Below are positions 46,700 to 59,213 of a stretch of DNA of 64,000 nt, piece by piece. The notes under the pieces are model-generated. The model was not told the origin of the DNA. It was given only the letters and a program-made list of their open reading frames with translations, and made no database searches. The translations under genes and the position numbers were made by a program. The DNA comes from Paragyromitra xinjiangensis (lineage: Eukaryota > Ascomycota > Pezizomycetes > Pezizales > Discinaceae). The stretch is taken from contig JBCAMK010000015.1 in the NCBI GenBank assembly GCA_038503065.1, positions 1,054,001 to 1,118,000 of the forward strand, given 5' to 3'. Every line of letters begins with the position of its first letter. The first letter of the stretch is position 1.

Positions 46700-47753
46700 T
46701 TAAACCATAGTTCCTCTCTCGAAGCTGTCTCTGATTTCTCCGGTATACTATACTCTAGTCAGCATAAATCCAAACCCTAGTTTCAAGAAAGGAAGAAGAC
46801 AAACCTTGTTGTAATACCTCGCCAACTTCTGGTTGAACTGCTTGTTCTTGTCGTTGATGTATGTGACGTCCTCTTCGTCACCACCCTTGCGTCTCCTCAT
46901 ACGCACGTCCTCTGCCTTTCGTAAGTCACCCACAAGCCTGTCGACAGCTTGCTTGTTAGGCTTGTTATCAACAAAGCCCAGAGAGTCTGCGTTGGCGTAG
47001 AACTCGCCGTCGCGGTCCACGGCAATGAGTTCCCCATCTTCCGTCTCGACAATGGTGCCGTCACGAACCAGCTTGGCTTTGTCGGCCGCGTAGGTATCAA
47101 GGTCGGGTTTAAGCTCGCGGATCTGTTTTTTGTAGATCTTACGGGCAGTTTGAGTATAGTCTGGTGAGATACTTCCGTTAGCACTCCCTCCTACTAAAAA
47201 GTTAGGGTGTATGGCAGAGGAACAAACCTTGGAAAGCCACATCTTCAACATGCTTCTTCTTTTTATCCATTCTCTTATCCCACCGCTCGCTCTCCTCGAC
47301 TGTCCAATCCCACGCGCGCTTCCTCTCGAAATCCTCGCCCTCATCTTCCGCGTCTGCTTTCGCAAGCTTGAATTCCGCCTCTGCTCGTTTCCTGTTCAGG
47401 CGCGCAGTCTCCGATGGGTCGATTGCTTGTCGTCGCCGCTCTGCATAGACTTCTTTCCGATTCACCTCGGCTGATTTTTTCTGTACCGCCACCATGTTAG
47501 CAAGGGATGACCGTAACTAAAAACAAGAAATTATACATACCGCCCGACCCTGCAACGCCTTCCAGCGCTCCATCCGCTCCTTCGCTTTTTGTGCAGCAGA
47601 GTTTGACGACGCTTCGGAGCTCTCGGACTGCTCTACATGCGGCTCCATGCGCATGTCATCGTTTTCGTTGACAGATTCCACCTGGTTGAGTTTTGAGCGT
47701 CTGACTTCTGGAGTCACTTCGACGCTGCTTCCGGGAGCTTTTCTCTTAGGCAT
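46700..47753 (-). CDS. SYF2: Pre-mRNA-splicing factor SYF2
   Basis: SYF2 (p29) is a component of the Prp19-associated (NTC) spliceosome complex. Four exons fit. Exon 1 starts MPKRKAPGSSVEVTPEVRRS and ends LQGRA; exon 2 carries SAEVNRKEVYAERRRQAIDP, then RKRAWDWTVEESERWDKRMD and HVEDVAFQ. Exon 3 reads DYTQTARKIYKKQIRELKPD and ends FNQKLARYYNK. The last exon gives YTGEIRDSFERGTMV and a stop at 46700. These are the SYF2 family signatures throughout. The Lys/Arg-rich N-terminus suits nuclear import. Confidence 0.94.
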
Positions 47754-48309
47754 GGTATTTGGTATGTTGTGGTGGGTTCTTGGGTTGTGTAGTTGTGGTC
47801 GGGATGAGAACTTTGGGGGAGCTATGGGCGCTGGCAGGATTTGTTGTTTGGTGATGGCATGAGGTCGGGTTGAAACAAACCCCTGATATCGTTATCAAGG
47901 ATCTTATCTGATTCGACTATCAGAGGTCAATGATAACACGTATTTGCTGGTGGTGGAATACTCTGGAAACAAGAAGCAATTCGGTATTTTTTTTTATTGG
48001 TAGACTACATAATAAGAGATAGCGAATCAAGACTTAACATGCTAAGTCATTGCGAAATTCTCACAGGAACTGGGTACGTTGGAAACACTAAAACAAGGAA
48101 AATACAAAGATTCATAAGTAGTCAAAAGCAAGGAACAAGCTTAGAAGTTTTAAGTGCCTGGAAATTTCAATTTTCGTCAGATAACTCCAACCAATCGATG
48201 GGATTCTCAGACTTCAACTATTTGATTGAAGGGTTCATCTAGTTAGAAAGTGAACCAATACTATCAATGAGTTTCACGTAAGAGGATAGGAATAGATACT
48301 CGGATATTC
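47754..48309. other. Spacer between SYF2 start and the small coiled-coil gene
   Basis: Should contain the SYF2 promoter. AT-rich; nothing else recognised. Confidence 0.5.
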
Positions 48310-48627
48310 TCACACTTTCTCCAAGTCAAGGTGCGGTTCCTCGGCCTTCAAGGCAGCGTTAATCCTTTTGAAGACAAGGGTATTATGTGCAAGGGTATCT
48401 CCCACTTCGAAATGTAGTGGGTTATGGCCGTCGATTTTCGTGGATTGGGTTTTCATTTCCTCCCTCAAGCGCGCTAGTCTGGTTTCATGCTCGTAGATGT
48501 TTCTCGTGCCGTTCGCGGTGAACTCAGCGTTAAGATCAGTAAGCTCTTTTTTCACTGCTTCGACAGCAGTTCGCAAGGGTTCTAGGTTGGACCGATCGCG
48601 AGAGAAGTATCTTTTGAGATATTCCAT
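48310..48627 (-). CDS. Small coiled-coil protein of unknown function (105 residues)
   Basis: Not recognised. One exon from ATG 48627 encodes MEYLKRYFSRDRSNLEPLRT and continues as a charged amphipathic helix (VEAVKKELTDLNAEFTANGT, EHETRLARLREEMKTQSTK), then HFEVGDTLAHNTLVFKRI and a C-terminus ending EEPHLDLEKV. An ATG four codons upstream (48639) is also in frame. Composition is coding-like and clean, without repeats. It lacks a signal peptide and membrane segments. Further exons upstream cannot be excluded, so this may be part of a longer protein. Confidence 0.5.
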   Translation of the reverse strand: MEYLKRYFSRDRSNLEPLRTAVEAVKKELTDLNAEFTANGTRNIYEHETRLARLREEMKTQSTKIDGHNPLHFEVGDTLAHNTLVFKRINAALKAEEPHLDLEKV

Positions 48628-50644
48628 GTTTGACAGCAAAAGCTGGGGTATAGGATTCTCTTTTTCTTTTCACTGAATCTAGTGATTGTCGATGTGGTGG
48701 GGTAAGGTGTTGTGGTTGCGGAGCAGATAACTCCATGAGAGCTCGCCTTTGGAGATAGCAGTAGAGCGGCATGTGCAAATAGAATTCGCCGTGATGAAAG
48801 CCTGTTCGATCTCCAATTTCTGCTGAGCTCGACCCAGAAACCTAGTCCAATCGCTGTAATCTCGGCCCGCGGACTTCAGAAGGGCACTGTTTCCATCGCA
48901 AACTCCCCGCGGACTTCTGGATAAAAAGATCAAAGATCGTAAGTGTGACGAAGAATGAATTTACTGTGGGTGGTACAAAAAAAATAGCGATCTCACGATA
49001 AACACCAAACCTCCAATCACAGCCATCGCGACATATAACTTAATTTTTCGTCATTTAGCTCACACTTTTGGCTTTCCTCCCCATACTACTAGGGAATGGG
49101 CTGTTGGGCACCAGCATATGTAACTACATGTATTTATGGTAGGCGAAGATTGAGAAGAGCCTATTGCTGTCCTACCCCTCGATACATATATGTACTCTAA
49201 GATCAATCAAATACATATACATGCACTTCTAACCCTATATTCAAAAGTTCTGTATCCAAGGAACTAACAGTAAGTATTGCTCTGATCTCGGATATTGATA
49301 CAAGATACTGCGGTTTCTCTCCATTCTTCGCCGGAAACGGAGTGTTTGGGTCAGTGTGCTTACTTCCAATGTATTAATTAGTAGGGAGTGGGGTATGACA
49401 CTTTCTCATCAGTATTGTATGTGTTCGGTTACATAACAATGGGAACGAGCCAACCTATCTGCTCTGGCATACCTAAGGAAAATTATAGGAGAATGATAGC
49501 TACATGTAGATAAGCCCTCTAGGTAACCCTGACCCTGATGTTGATGCATCGTCCACAGGGAGCCCAGATATGTGCAAACTCGATGGGTGTGATGCTATAA
49601 CTCACTTAATAATCATTGTCCCCACTAAATTCGTCATCATTGAAGTTCAGAAGCGTGCTTCTTTTGTCACCCGAGGAATGGTCTGCTGGAGGAGTGTGGT
49701 GCTTGTAGGTAGTCTCGAAGGAGGCTACACTGCCGTTCAACGGGAATGTAAGTCAGGACGATCTTTGTTGCTAGGAATTTTTCTAGGTCGGCTTTCGAGT
49801 CGATATAATACAGTATTCAGATAACAGAACTCCCTCGGAGTCTAGAAGATATACCGACAGGTAATGGTGTTTCCGCTGTGTATTCATCATTAGTTTGAGG
49901 AACGCTTGGTTAGAGCGAGATAGTTGATACCTTCTTTAAGGGGTGCGAATTGCCCGCGAGCCCACAATACCTAGCTGCTGCAGCGGTCTTTGAACTCCTA
50001 AATATGGAGTGGTTACCCAAGTGGCTGAGGGGTTGGAGCAGGCAGCTCCACCGCGGGTAGGAAAGGAATATGCTCTTCGATCAAGTCAGGAGATTGTGTT
50101 TTCAGTTAGTGAAGAGGGCATCTGTATCCCATATCTACGGCCCTTGAGTATGAGGTGATAGGCCGGATATCCAATACAATTCTCGAGATATGGCGTCTGT
50201 GGTGGAGGCTATTATAATGGCGTTATAGTAATTAGGGAGTTTTCTTTTGAACGAGGCGTATGACTGATGGGAGTGATACTGGCAGAGGAGGTTGTAGGAT
50301 CAGCCAAGGTTATGGAGCCAGGGCCAGCGGGTGGTGTCGCGTCCACCCCATACTACCGAAGGTTGCTACGCACCGTAGATCTGGGACTTAACCACAAAAG
50401 TAAGATGAAGTTGGTTTTTTTTGGCTAGGAAAGATGATACTAAAAAACCTCGTGTTAAGAGACAAACCAACCTTTTAAGGAACGTAATGATTTAGCTACG
50501 AGCAAGAATAAATATCCGCTCCATGCTAGCCAAGAAATAATTCGAGTGATAATTTATGATCTAGAATTAACATCACCCAAACCTTCTCCCATAAAGCGCT
50601 CTAAAAATACATGATCTGCATAAGCATCCTACTCCACCCTCAAC
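48628..50644. other. Intergenic region of 2 kb, no gene seen
   Basis: AT-rich with many TACATGTA-like words. A weak tRNA-like stretch lies near 50012-50095, but its stems do not pair. No open frame resembles a known protein. Confidence 0.5.
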
Positions 50645-52442
50645 TTAACTATCTTTCGCAACCGCATTTTTCGCCTGGGTCCACATAAACTCCATCTTTG
50701 CCCTTTCCAGTCTTTCCTTTGCTAACGCATCCGTTGGGCACCGTTCAGTGGTAAATTTCTTAAATCCCTTCTGTTTCAGCTCCCCTTCCCACACCAGCGT
50801 ACACATATTCTTCTCCATATCCGCCTCTCCGACCTCCTCTTGTGCTTCCTCGCTTCCCTCTTTAGGCGCGAGTGACTCCTTCCAGTCGATACGGTTCATC
50901 ATCAACTTCCTGTACTTGCTAATCGAGTATGACCCACCCTCGACAATGACGAGATTGAATTTCGGGTTCAGGATACAGATACCCGTGAGGGCTAACTGCT
51001 CCGCATTGATATTAATTTTATACCGATGCCGTCCGTTCGCGAGAGTTTCAATACGGAGAACTAAGCAATGAATCCCCATCGACTGATCCTTCTCCTGGTT
51101 AATATGCAGCTTCTCATGTCGCTGCTCCTTCGTGAGTTTCCGCTCTTCATTCATCTTCAAGTGTGTTTCGTATCTCTCCTGGATCTCTCTATTGACCCTC
51201 GCCTCTACGGCTGTTGGATCCTTCACAGCCTCGTCTCCGAGGACTCTCATAAGGTTGCTCTTCTTGATTTTCGGGGGTGGTGGGGGTTCTAGTCCAAGGC
51301 GGACCTTGGCTTGTTTCTCTTTGAGGGCTTCGGCGCGGCGTTGACGACGGATTTTCTTTTGTTCGCGCTTGGTAAGGGGCATAGGTTTAGGCGCGGGCGC
51401 TAGGTGGTCTTGGGGTGGGGCGAGGAGGACGGGGTGTTGAATGTATGAGGTGACTATGGAATCGGCGGTGTTGATTAGGAGTGTTTCTGGCGTGACAGAG
51501 AGGTAGGAGGAGGCGGTGGTGAGGCCTTGATCCCACCATTCGATATCAGGGGGTTGTTCGCGCTATATGAAAGTTTGGAAATTAGCTTCTAGATGGAAAC
51601 AAAATAACCTCTAGTGGTCAATGAATACTCACAGCAAAAGCTTTGTCCGCGTGCATATCTTCATCAATCCCAACCTTCCGCGCCGCCTCGGCAATCCTCT
51701 TCTTCATCGTCTCCAGCGCTGCCTGCCGACGTAGAGCATTCGCTTGCTCAATATATTTTCCCTTTTGATTAAACACCAACGCTTTATTCAGCCTCCTAGG
51801 CGCAATTGCCTTCGACGACAAATTAGGATCAAAATACGGATTCTTTGTCGGATCAGTAAGGTCCGGGGAGGGCCCCGAGATATCAAGTTGCTTCTTCCCC
51901 CGATTCTTGCCCCGTTGAATAGCATCCGGGCGCCGATTCGCCATGGTAGTCGCGAACTTAGGTGCCAGCCCTCCCTTTCCCCCCTTTCGCACACCAGTAT
52001 CCCCGACATCTCCCAGTAGCGCAGGGTGAAGTCCAACGTCCAACCCACCCCTCGCCTTCGGCCCATCGTCTTGCTCCTGTTCTTCTCGGCGGTAGTTAAA
52101 CGAAGGGGTTGCAGAAGGTCGGTTCGGCAGACTCGCGGCGATGCTGGCAGATCTAGAGACAGCCCCAGACACGCGTGCTCTCATAGCAGCTAGACGATCC
52201 GCAGCTGTTTGGGCGGCGGGCTGAGATGTAGCTGGCGAAGCATTTTGTTGCTGTTGCTGTGAAGTTCCGACACCTTTCGTAGTGGCGATCTTCGCGGCAA
52301 CGGCAGTAGCTCTGGCTCGAGCGTCCGCTAGCATTTTCTGGATCTTCTCCTGGTCTGGGGGCGCCATCTTGAGTTTTTTGTTTCCTCCGTGAGGTGGTTC
52401 TTCAGAGTATCGCTTTAGAGATTGTGAGGCCGCAGGGGCCAT
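50645..52442 (-). CDS. PRP3: U4/U6 snRNP protein PRP3
   Basis: PRP3 binds U4/U6 snRNA and stabilises the U4/U6.U5 tri-snRNP. Exons 52442-51633 and 51562-50645 give 575 residues. The start is MAPAASQSLKRYSEEPPHGG; the frame is open 40 codons further upstream, but that part is not family-like. The N-terminal half is Ala/Gln rich with a Q5 run. The PRP3 domain covers NPYFDPNLSSKAIAPRRLNK, then EQPPDIEWWDQGLTTASSYL and PLTKREQKKIRRQRRAEALK. The C-terminal ferredoxin-like (DUF1115) domain contains CLVLRIETLANGRHRYKINI, GICILNPKFNLVIVEGGSYS and CTLVWEGELKQKGFKKF. Confidence 0.94.
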
Positions 52443-52789
52443 GGCAAAAGGCGGGGTGACTATGGCGGTGTCGAGGGAATGGCTGTTGATGATCGATGCA
52501 GGATGTCGTTGGCAGACGCACCAGCCTGGACACGGCCAGTGAACGTTAGAGCTAAATGCCAAGCCATCAGTGCATCCTGCGCCGAGCAGCCATTTCCAAA
52601 CACCAAACCTGGAAAATATAATTCATTTTGATATTCCGAGATCCAGATATTCATTATTGGTCTTTTAAACCTAGCTACAAAGACGACAAAAAATAATTCA
52701 ATCGCATTTCTTATTACAACCAGTCCTTTTTGCCAAATCATTCTTGCAGTTCCCATCCACAGATTCGCCCCATTCCATCCATGTCAAAT
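52443..52789. other. Spacer between PRP3 start and SLY1 stop
   Basis: Two tandem minus-strand genes, 347 bases apart. No additional feature seen. Confidence 0.5.
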
Positions 52790-55163
52790 CTAGCCCTCCT
52801 CACCAAGCCTCTTCAGTTCACCGTCTGCAAACTTCTCCGCGTTTATCAGTTCCGTACTCCCATAAACTACCTTGCGTCTAACTGCCGCAACGTTCCCAGC
52901 GGCACCTGCATTATTCCTCCGACTCCACTCTTGTAAATTCCCATATTCCTCCATATTCCCGCCTCCAACCGTAAACACAACAGCTTCAGTGAATCCTTGA
53001 CGGCGTTGCCCAAATGTTGGTCCTCCAGCAATAGGCTTTCCATCCGGGCCCAGCCTTGCTGCTCCAGCCGGGGCTCCAGTAGTACCACGAGCGGTAGATG
53101 AACGGGGATCGAAGTAGAGGTAATTCTCTGTCTTTGCGAGTGCCGAGGTGGATGATGCGGTAGGATCCATGAGTGATTCGACGATTTTGGTTATGGTAAG
53201 GTCTTTGTTGACGGGGAGGAAGTTCTTAACCCCCGAGATCAAGTTTTCGAACCCACCTCCGAGACCTCCTTCTTTCAAGCGATCGGCGAACTAGCATATT
53301 GTAAGTATAACTACTCGTATAGACGCGAATCCTAAAAGCAGGAAACAGAATTGTACAAGAATAGTAGTTGCATACCCTGTTGCTGATAGAACTAAACCCC
53401 TTGAAGAGATCACCGCCCGTCGTCTGCACAACTGGCTGTGTGGGAGCTGAAGCCATCATTGTCATCTTTGTGATTTCGCGAACCCTAGTATCACCGTAAG
53501 TACCTTATTTGGAAAATTACTAGTAGGCAAATGTTGAATACATACTTCTTTACGTATGTCAATGACCCCAAATCACAGCCAGCGTTCTTCAATGCAGCTT
53601 CATATTCAATCATGTCGCCTTTGCTAACAACGGTCTCCGTGCTCAAGTACCAGATAATGAACATTCGCATCTTGTCTACAGGATTCTTTCTCTCCAGATC
53701 ATTGATAACTTCTAACAGCTGGGCTTTGGTCTGTTTGGTGATGTTTTCCTCGATCTGGAAGAAGTTATCAAGTTGGCGTTCTTTAATCCCCTTGAGAAGC
53801 GCATGAGCAATGTTCATGTGCATGTCCAATGTAGCCTTTCGGTCACGCAGTTCTGGCAATTGCGTAATAGCTGCTTTGAGGTGTTGCGCTGGAGAACCCA
53901 CATCACTATTCAATATTCTGTTAGTGAGGGTGCCCAAAACATTCTTAGGGAATAAAAAATTGTGGATGGTACGTGCTTCTGCAGATCGTCCAATGAACTC
54001 GCTCCGGTCTTCCTTGTAATCTCAGCCACGTCCTCTTTATACTTGGTCAATTCCGCATCAATATCCTCTGCAACCTGTGGGAACGGTACACCAGCATTTC
54101 TAGCCCAAAAGAAATCATTGGAATTCAAGTCATAGCTCTTCTTGCTCACTTTCCCATCATCATCAACCGTCTCCACCGTGATCCGGTTCAAACGCATGTT
54201 CAGCACATCATGTACAAGGGACTGATATGTCCATGAGTGAGATAACATAGGGATCAGATCCACATTACGGTCAAGAATGATCAAAACCGGACGGGCTGCC
54301 GGGGCGGCAGTAGAACCTGCACGTGTTGAAAACAAATTGTTGTCGCGGGAATTAAGGATATGATCGCGAAGCTTACGATCGAGCTTCTGGGCTATTATCT
54401 CTGCAGCGTTGCCTTTAGGACATCGAATTATGGGGATTGTCCCCATGGTAACAGCTACGGAAAATAGGCCCCCAACGACTTTATCGATTGTCTGCTCGAT
54501 AGTAGTATCCGCCGCCTGGGCGGAATTTAAAGTGTAGTACACATCCTTTAGATTTAAGCTGAATAAATCCGGCTCGGAGACCACAAAGTTTAGGTACTGG
54601 TCATAGACCTGGGCAATCTTCTCGGAGGTATTATTCTGGGCAGTAGACGCTGCAAAGTCCTCAAGCAAAGCTCTGGGTACCGAAGAGAGGAAGTTAACGT
54701 ATGTCATATCATACAAATTCTTTTGGAGGTCCGCCGAAATTGCGTTAATATTCTCGACGGTTGGCTCAACAAGGTAGACAACCGGTACATCGGGGATGGG
54801 GTGGCGCGGCGTGTGCAGATTGAGATGTATAGTGACTCCGAAATTCCGAAGATCCTGCACTCGGAGGACAGATGAGATGACGTCGCGACCAAGATTGTCG
54901 AAAACGAGAACTTTCCATATGGGCTCTCCTTCGTCGTTCAGGATCGGGGTGGATGATGGGATAAAACCATTCACTTCGGACTCATGCTTCGCCTGGTCAT
55001 GGTTCAAGTTGAGGATCTTCTCGATGGAAGCTGTGGGGAAGATGCAGACTCCAAATTAGCAAGATCGTTAAGAGAGCACGAAGCTGAGCTGGTACTACTG
55101 CTGGCAGGAAAGTACACACCTACCAACTTGACGATCTCGCAGAGTCTGGCGCAGAGTAGCCAT
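52790..55163 (-). CDS. SLY1: SLY1, Sec1/Munc18-family protein of ER-Golgi traffic
   Basis: SLY1 binds the syntaxin Sed5 and promotes SNARE assembly in ER-Golgi transport. Exon 1 is MATLRQTLRDRQV (ATG at 55163), followed by exons reading ASIEKILNLNHDQAK, WKVLVFDNLGRDVISSVLRV, LRNFGVTIHLNLHTPRHPIP, VPVVYLVEPTVENI, RPVLIILDRNVDLIPMLSHS, WTYQSLVHDVLNMRLNRITV, NSNDFFWARNAGVPFPQVAE, ELRDRKATLDMHMNIAHALL and a C-terminal block GGPTFGQRRQGFTEAVVFTV followed by GGGNMEEYGNLQEW. At least five short introns interrupt the 3' half. These are SM-protein signatures with Sly1-type spacing. Confidence 0.94.
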
Positions 55164-55497
55164 ATTGATTGCTGTGGATGAGTATTTCCAATTTCTCAAA
55201 GATACTTCTCAGATGCTTAAGACGATGTCGTAATTGCAGTTGAACGAGCTAGACAGAGCAGCGGAGGTGGAGATTCACGAGGACAATCGAAAGAGCCACC
55301 TTCCATGCAATACGAAAGGCCAGATTATCGAGATAAGATCTTAGCCCCTCCACATCCGGGTAACACTCCAAGATGTGGTGCCCGCAATTGCTAATAACCT
55401 CACCTCCGAGCTACTGTATTCGCGTCCCCCAGTCAGCCATTGCATCTATCCATCTCTCATTACCCCGCAGAAGCTTCCTATCCACATAAAATCTATC
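55164..55497. promoter_or_regulatory. Bidirectional promoter, SLY1 / PRE3
   Basis: 334 bases between the SLY1 start and the first plausible PRE3 ATG, which point away from each other. Confidence 0.5.
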
Positions 55498-56528
55498 ATG
55501 AATTCACGACACACTGGTAATCTTAGTGTTGGTAAGTCATAATCATCCTCCAGTGTCTGAACTAGCGCTGACCAGGCAGTTAGACGGCATCCATGTCGAC
55601 ATGGAGCATTTGAAGAAGGGGGAGGTAAAGTAAGTTTCCATCTATTATTTGAAGATTTTACGAAGTATACATAACTAATTTGTTTTTATAGCTTGGGAAC
55701 TTCTATGTAAGCATCAAAATTAAAGCCCAACTTATCTACTACCTCGAGCTTCGAGCTGATCGATATCTATAGTATGGCAGCAATCTTTGATGGCGGTGTT
55801 GTTCTCGGTATGGAAACCTTTGCCTCTTATCTATTGGGTGATGGATGTGATGAATTGATGGGAGTTATACGATTATAGGTGCCGATTCTCGAACTACCAC
55901 CGGATCCTACATTGCCAATCGAGTAACAGACAAGCTCACCCAAGTCCATGATACTATCTGGTGCTGTCGTTCTGGTTCTGCTGCCGACACTCAAGCCATT
56001 GCAGATATTGTTCACTACTATTTGCAGATGTACAAGTACGTTCTGGATACTTTTGTTTTACCAATCCGATGTGTCATGATTCAATAGTTACGGGAACTGC
56101 ACGGGTCTGACAATTTCCTCCCCAGCGTCCAAAATGCCGAACCTCCAGCCACTCACATCGCCGCCGCCCTTTTCCAAGAGCTCTGTTACTCCAACAAAGA
56201 CCAACTAAGTGCCGGAATTATCATCGCCGGTTACGACAAGCGTCATGGTGGTGAAGTGTACTCTATTCCTCTCGGGGGCTCACTCCACAAGCAACGTTAT
56301 GCCATCGGTGGTTCCGGTTCGACATACATCTACGGTTACTGTGATGCCCACTGGAAGGAGAACTTTACCGAGGCCGAATGTATTAACTTCGTGAAGGGGG
56401 CGTTGTCAGAAGCCGTCAAGTGGGATGGAAGTTCTGGAGGTGTCATCAGGATGGTTGTGCTCACAGATAGAGGTGCAGAAAGAAAGATCTTCTTCCCGGA
56501 TGAGGATTACAAAGGCGACGGTAAATAG
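55498..56528 (+). CDS. PRE3: 20S proteasome catalytic subunit beta-1 (caspase-like)
   Basis: Beta-1 carries the caspase-like peptidase activity of the 20S proteasome. The propeptide exon reads [16 protein letters not shown]. It joins a 15-base exon at 55692-55706 that completes N-L-G-T-S, including the catalytic Thr after the Gly processing site. Next exons give [98 protein letters not shown] and [20 protein letters not shown]. Catalytic Thr, Asp (ADSR) and Lys/Arg-position residues are in place. The first coding exon is uncertain: ATG 55498 ([10 protein letters not shown]) is plausible, but an ATG inside the propeptide (55602, MEHLKKGEV) could also serve. Confidence 0.92.
55692..55706 (+). 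other. PRE3: 15-nt microexon of PRE3
   Basis: CTTGGGAACTTCTAT is bounded by an AG acceptor (tttttatag) and a GTAAGC donor. Joined with two bases before and one after it gives N-L-G-T-S-I, the invariant processing and active-site motif of beta-1. Skipping it keeps the frame but removes the catalytic Thr. Confidence 0.88.
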
Positions 56529-57487
56529 GTTGCTGGAATCAAAATACTTCGCGGGAAATCCTCCTAGCTTCGTTGTAGACACATACCTTGCTTACTATAA
56601 TAATTCCGGAAGAGTCACTCGTGCCGGTTCTCTAAAAACATGCTCTGTGATCTCATTTATCAAGATTTCAATACGAGCATTTTCATACTCTCAAGTGTTA
56701 CATCAAATAAAAGTCTAGGCCTTAGAAATTCAAGCGAGCTGTATCAGTTGCGAAAAGTGGTACTTACATATAGTTCTTATCAGCACCGAGGTTCAGGGAT
56801 AAAGTGTCAGTGACCACATCCTCAGGTTTTTCTCAATTCTGCCGCCAAAGACAAGCCAAGCCAAACTAGGCCTACAAGGACATATCAGGACGAAATTAGG
56901 CATAACTTTTACTTTTTTTATGTCATGCCCTAATACCTATTGTCTGTAATTAAGACGGTGCATCGCCCGTAGCTTACATCTACTCCATTAATTGCTGGGG
57001 AATAATCAGGGTAAGACTAGCACGTAAATAGGTCCAAGTGAGTCTATAATGTATACCTTATTAAAGACGCTACCCCACCGTAGTTTCGAAGTTGTTACAA
57101 TAGAAATCATCGCGTTGAAAGATGACGTTCGAAAACACGTGACAACAGGAACCATGGTGTGGCGATCGGAGCCTAGCCCAAAGCCGCAACTAACAGGCAA
57201 CAACACAACGAGGAATTCGGCTTCCAAGGTTCGAAGCTTGTCCCTCGATACTTTCAGGGGGGATATGGGGCGCCTAGGTTTGGGGGATATATCGCACCGA
57301 AGCTTATGTAGTTATAGGTTTTGATAACATCACAGAAAAATATCGGACCCGATCATTACCTCTTGGATATAAGTGAATCATTAAGTTTCAGCAATTTGAT
57401 TATCAAAGCTAGCCAGTTTTTCAGTCATTACAATTTGTTATTCCCACCATGATACTCCAACCATATTAGACTTGATCCCTCTTGCTC
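56529..57487. other. Convergent spacer, PRE3 / C2H2 gene
   Basis: AT-rich region holding two converging 3' ends. Open frames are short and unlike known families. Confidence 0.5.
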
Positions 57488-58229
57488 TTAATCTTCCGGG
57501 CTCTCCCTCTCAGCCTTAGAGGCTTGTTTTCTCTCCGGTTGTTTTCTCTCCCACTCTTTGATCCACTCCTGCGCCCTCGCCTCCGCCTTTTCGTCATCGA
57601 GCCCTTGTCGCTTCGCTTTGGCCCTGAATTTGCTCAGTTTCACCATCTTTCTAACCTTGTCCTTGTTGTTGACGCGATATTTTGTAGCAGCTTCCCGATG
57701 CCGCTCTTTGAAAGGTTTCTTAGGGACGTCTACTTAGTGTCGTCGTTAGCTTTAGCCTCAAATGGCAGTCATCAAAAGATAAGAAATTTTAACCAGAAGT
57801 TGAAGGTAATGATTGGATTGACGTCTCACCATATCGTGCTTTCCACTCTTGGTAGTGTGCACTCAGGTACTCGAAACTTTCTTTGCCGCTCTCTGGTGGA
57901 TCTTTCTCCTTCTTCCTCTTCTTCTTGCGCTTCGAGTCGAGCTCCTCGCGGCCAACACCGGATGAGATGCTGATTAAGTCGAGCGATGAGTTGTACGCGA
58001 ACTCTTGGAACCGTTCCTTATAGAGGGCGAGATGGCCCCTGATCCCCCTTTCGCCCGTGAATCGCTTGGTGCACTCGGAGATGGGACACTCGAGTTCTTT
58101 CGGCTTGATCTTAGTGTCGGGGGACGTCGGTGGCGAGTCTTCTGCTGGCATGGTCTCTGCGGTTATTCGGCGTGGCCGCATATGTACAGTGGGAACAGTG
58201 GGAACGGAAGATGTTGTGCTCTTGATCAT
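57488..58229 (-). CDS. Single C2H2-type zinc-finger protein, function unknown
   Basis: Exons 58229-57830 and 57729-57488 give 213 residues. One C2H2-like finger is visible: CPISECTKRFTGERGIRGHL, continuing ALYKERF, where the second His position is weak. The remainder is Lys/Arg/Glu rich with KRKKKRKKEKDPPE (likely nuclear localisation signal) and a long charged helix (ERHREAATKYRVNNKDKVRK, then AQEWIKEWERKQPERKQ). Upstream in-frame Met residues at several places leave the start open. It is probably nuclear; beyond that I cannot name a role. It is divergent to SPT3 with a 1-kb spacer. Confidence 0.7.
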
Positions 58230-59213
58230 TTCTAAGCTCGTCGCGTGCTGCCTGGGCGGCGGACGTCCCTGTGTGATGCGTCGATCCCAGAAAGGAAAGT
58301 TGCACGTGCGCCGTGGGAAAGGCAGCCGTTGACTAAGCTTGTTTTTTTTCTCTTTCTCTCAGGATAAACCTAGTTGGGTCATTGACTGCGTTTTTCTATT
58401 TTTTTTATTTACCTTTTGCGAAATTCTAGGGTTTGGGGGGGGTGAATCTTGTTTCCTAAATACAGATACGTGTTTGATTTGGGGGCTGGGTTCATCCAAT
58501 ACTTCTCTGACTGGGAGTCTGACAAACTTATCGCATAACAGACAGGCCCTGATTGAAAAGATTTGGCATGGAGCACCAACAAGGTGACTCGGACAAGGCA
58601 GCAATCACAGGCCACCCTGTCACCCCAGCCGCTTGGAACAGCCTATGATTGACGCACTTGGCGCCGCGGCCTGTGAGTAAGTACCGCCTGTATGGATCTG
58701 GAGGGGATCTGCACAGGCCCTTGATCCGTCCGTCAACATTGTGGACCTTCTCAAGTCTCTACTGTGCATTGAGAGACCTCCGTATTCTAATCTAGGAGCT
58801 GTCCCGATAAAGATCTAGTCGCGTTGGTGGGGGGCTCGACCCACTGTTGATACTACAAGAGGGTGTGGGGTGTCAATGATCTACGAAAATATGATGTAAA
58901 TAGAGAAAGGGAACATTCAGAGGAATTGAGAACGAGCGAAAGTATGGTATTATTTAGGATACAACGCTACACTTTATTTTTAAACCTTTAAGGGGTTGTA
59001 ATGTTTACGTTGACGGAAATGCACGTGACGAGGCGCTATATTACCCGGCCTCGTCTCGGATGGAGCTAGCTGCTCGATCTCAGATAGCACTAGCGAACCT
59101 CTTCCCATAGCTCTTTGAAACATCATTTACGAAAACACCATCATCGCTACCTATTAACTCGCGAGTATCCGCCGCATTTTCGCAATCAAGGTCACTTCTA
59201 GCTCTAATTCACG
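58230..59213. other. Divergent spacer, C2H2 gene / SPT3
   Basis: Contains T-rich and G-rich simple stretches (58330-58445) and the promoters of both genes. No gene seen. Confidence 0.5.

Noticed and set aside
50012..50095. Class-II tRNA-like stretch (ACCCAAGTGGCTGAGGGG ... TTCGATC)
   Set aside because: Acceptor, T stem and anticodon loop do not pair; A- and B-box resemblance alone is weak evidence.
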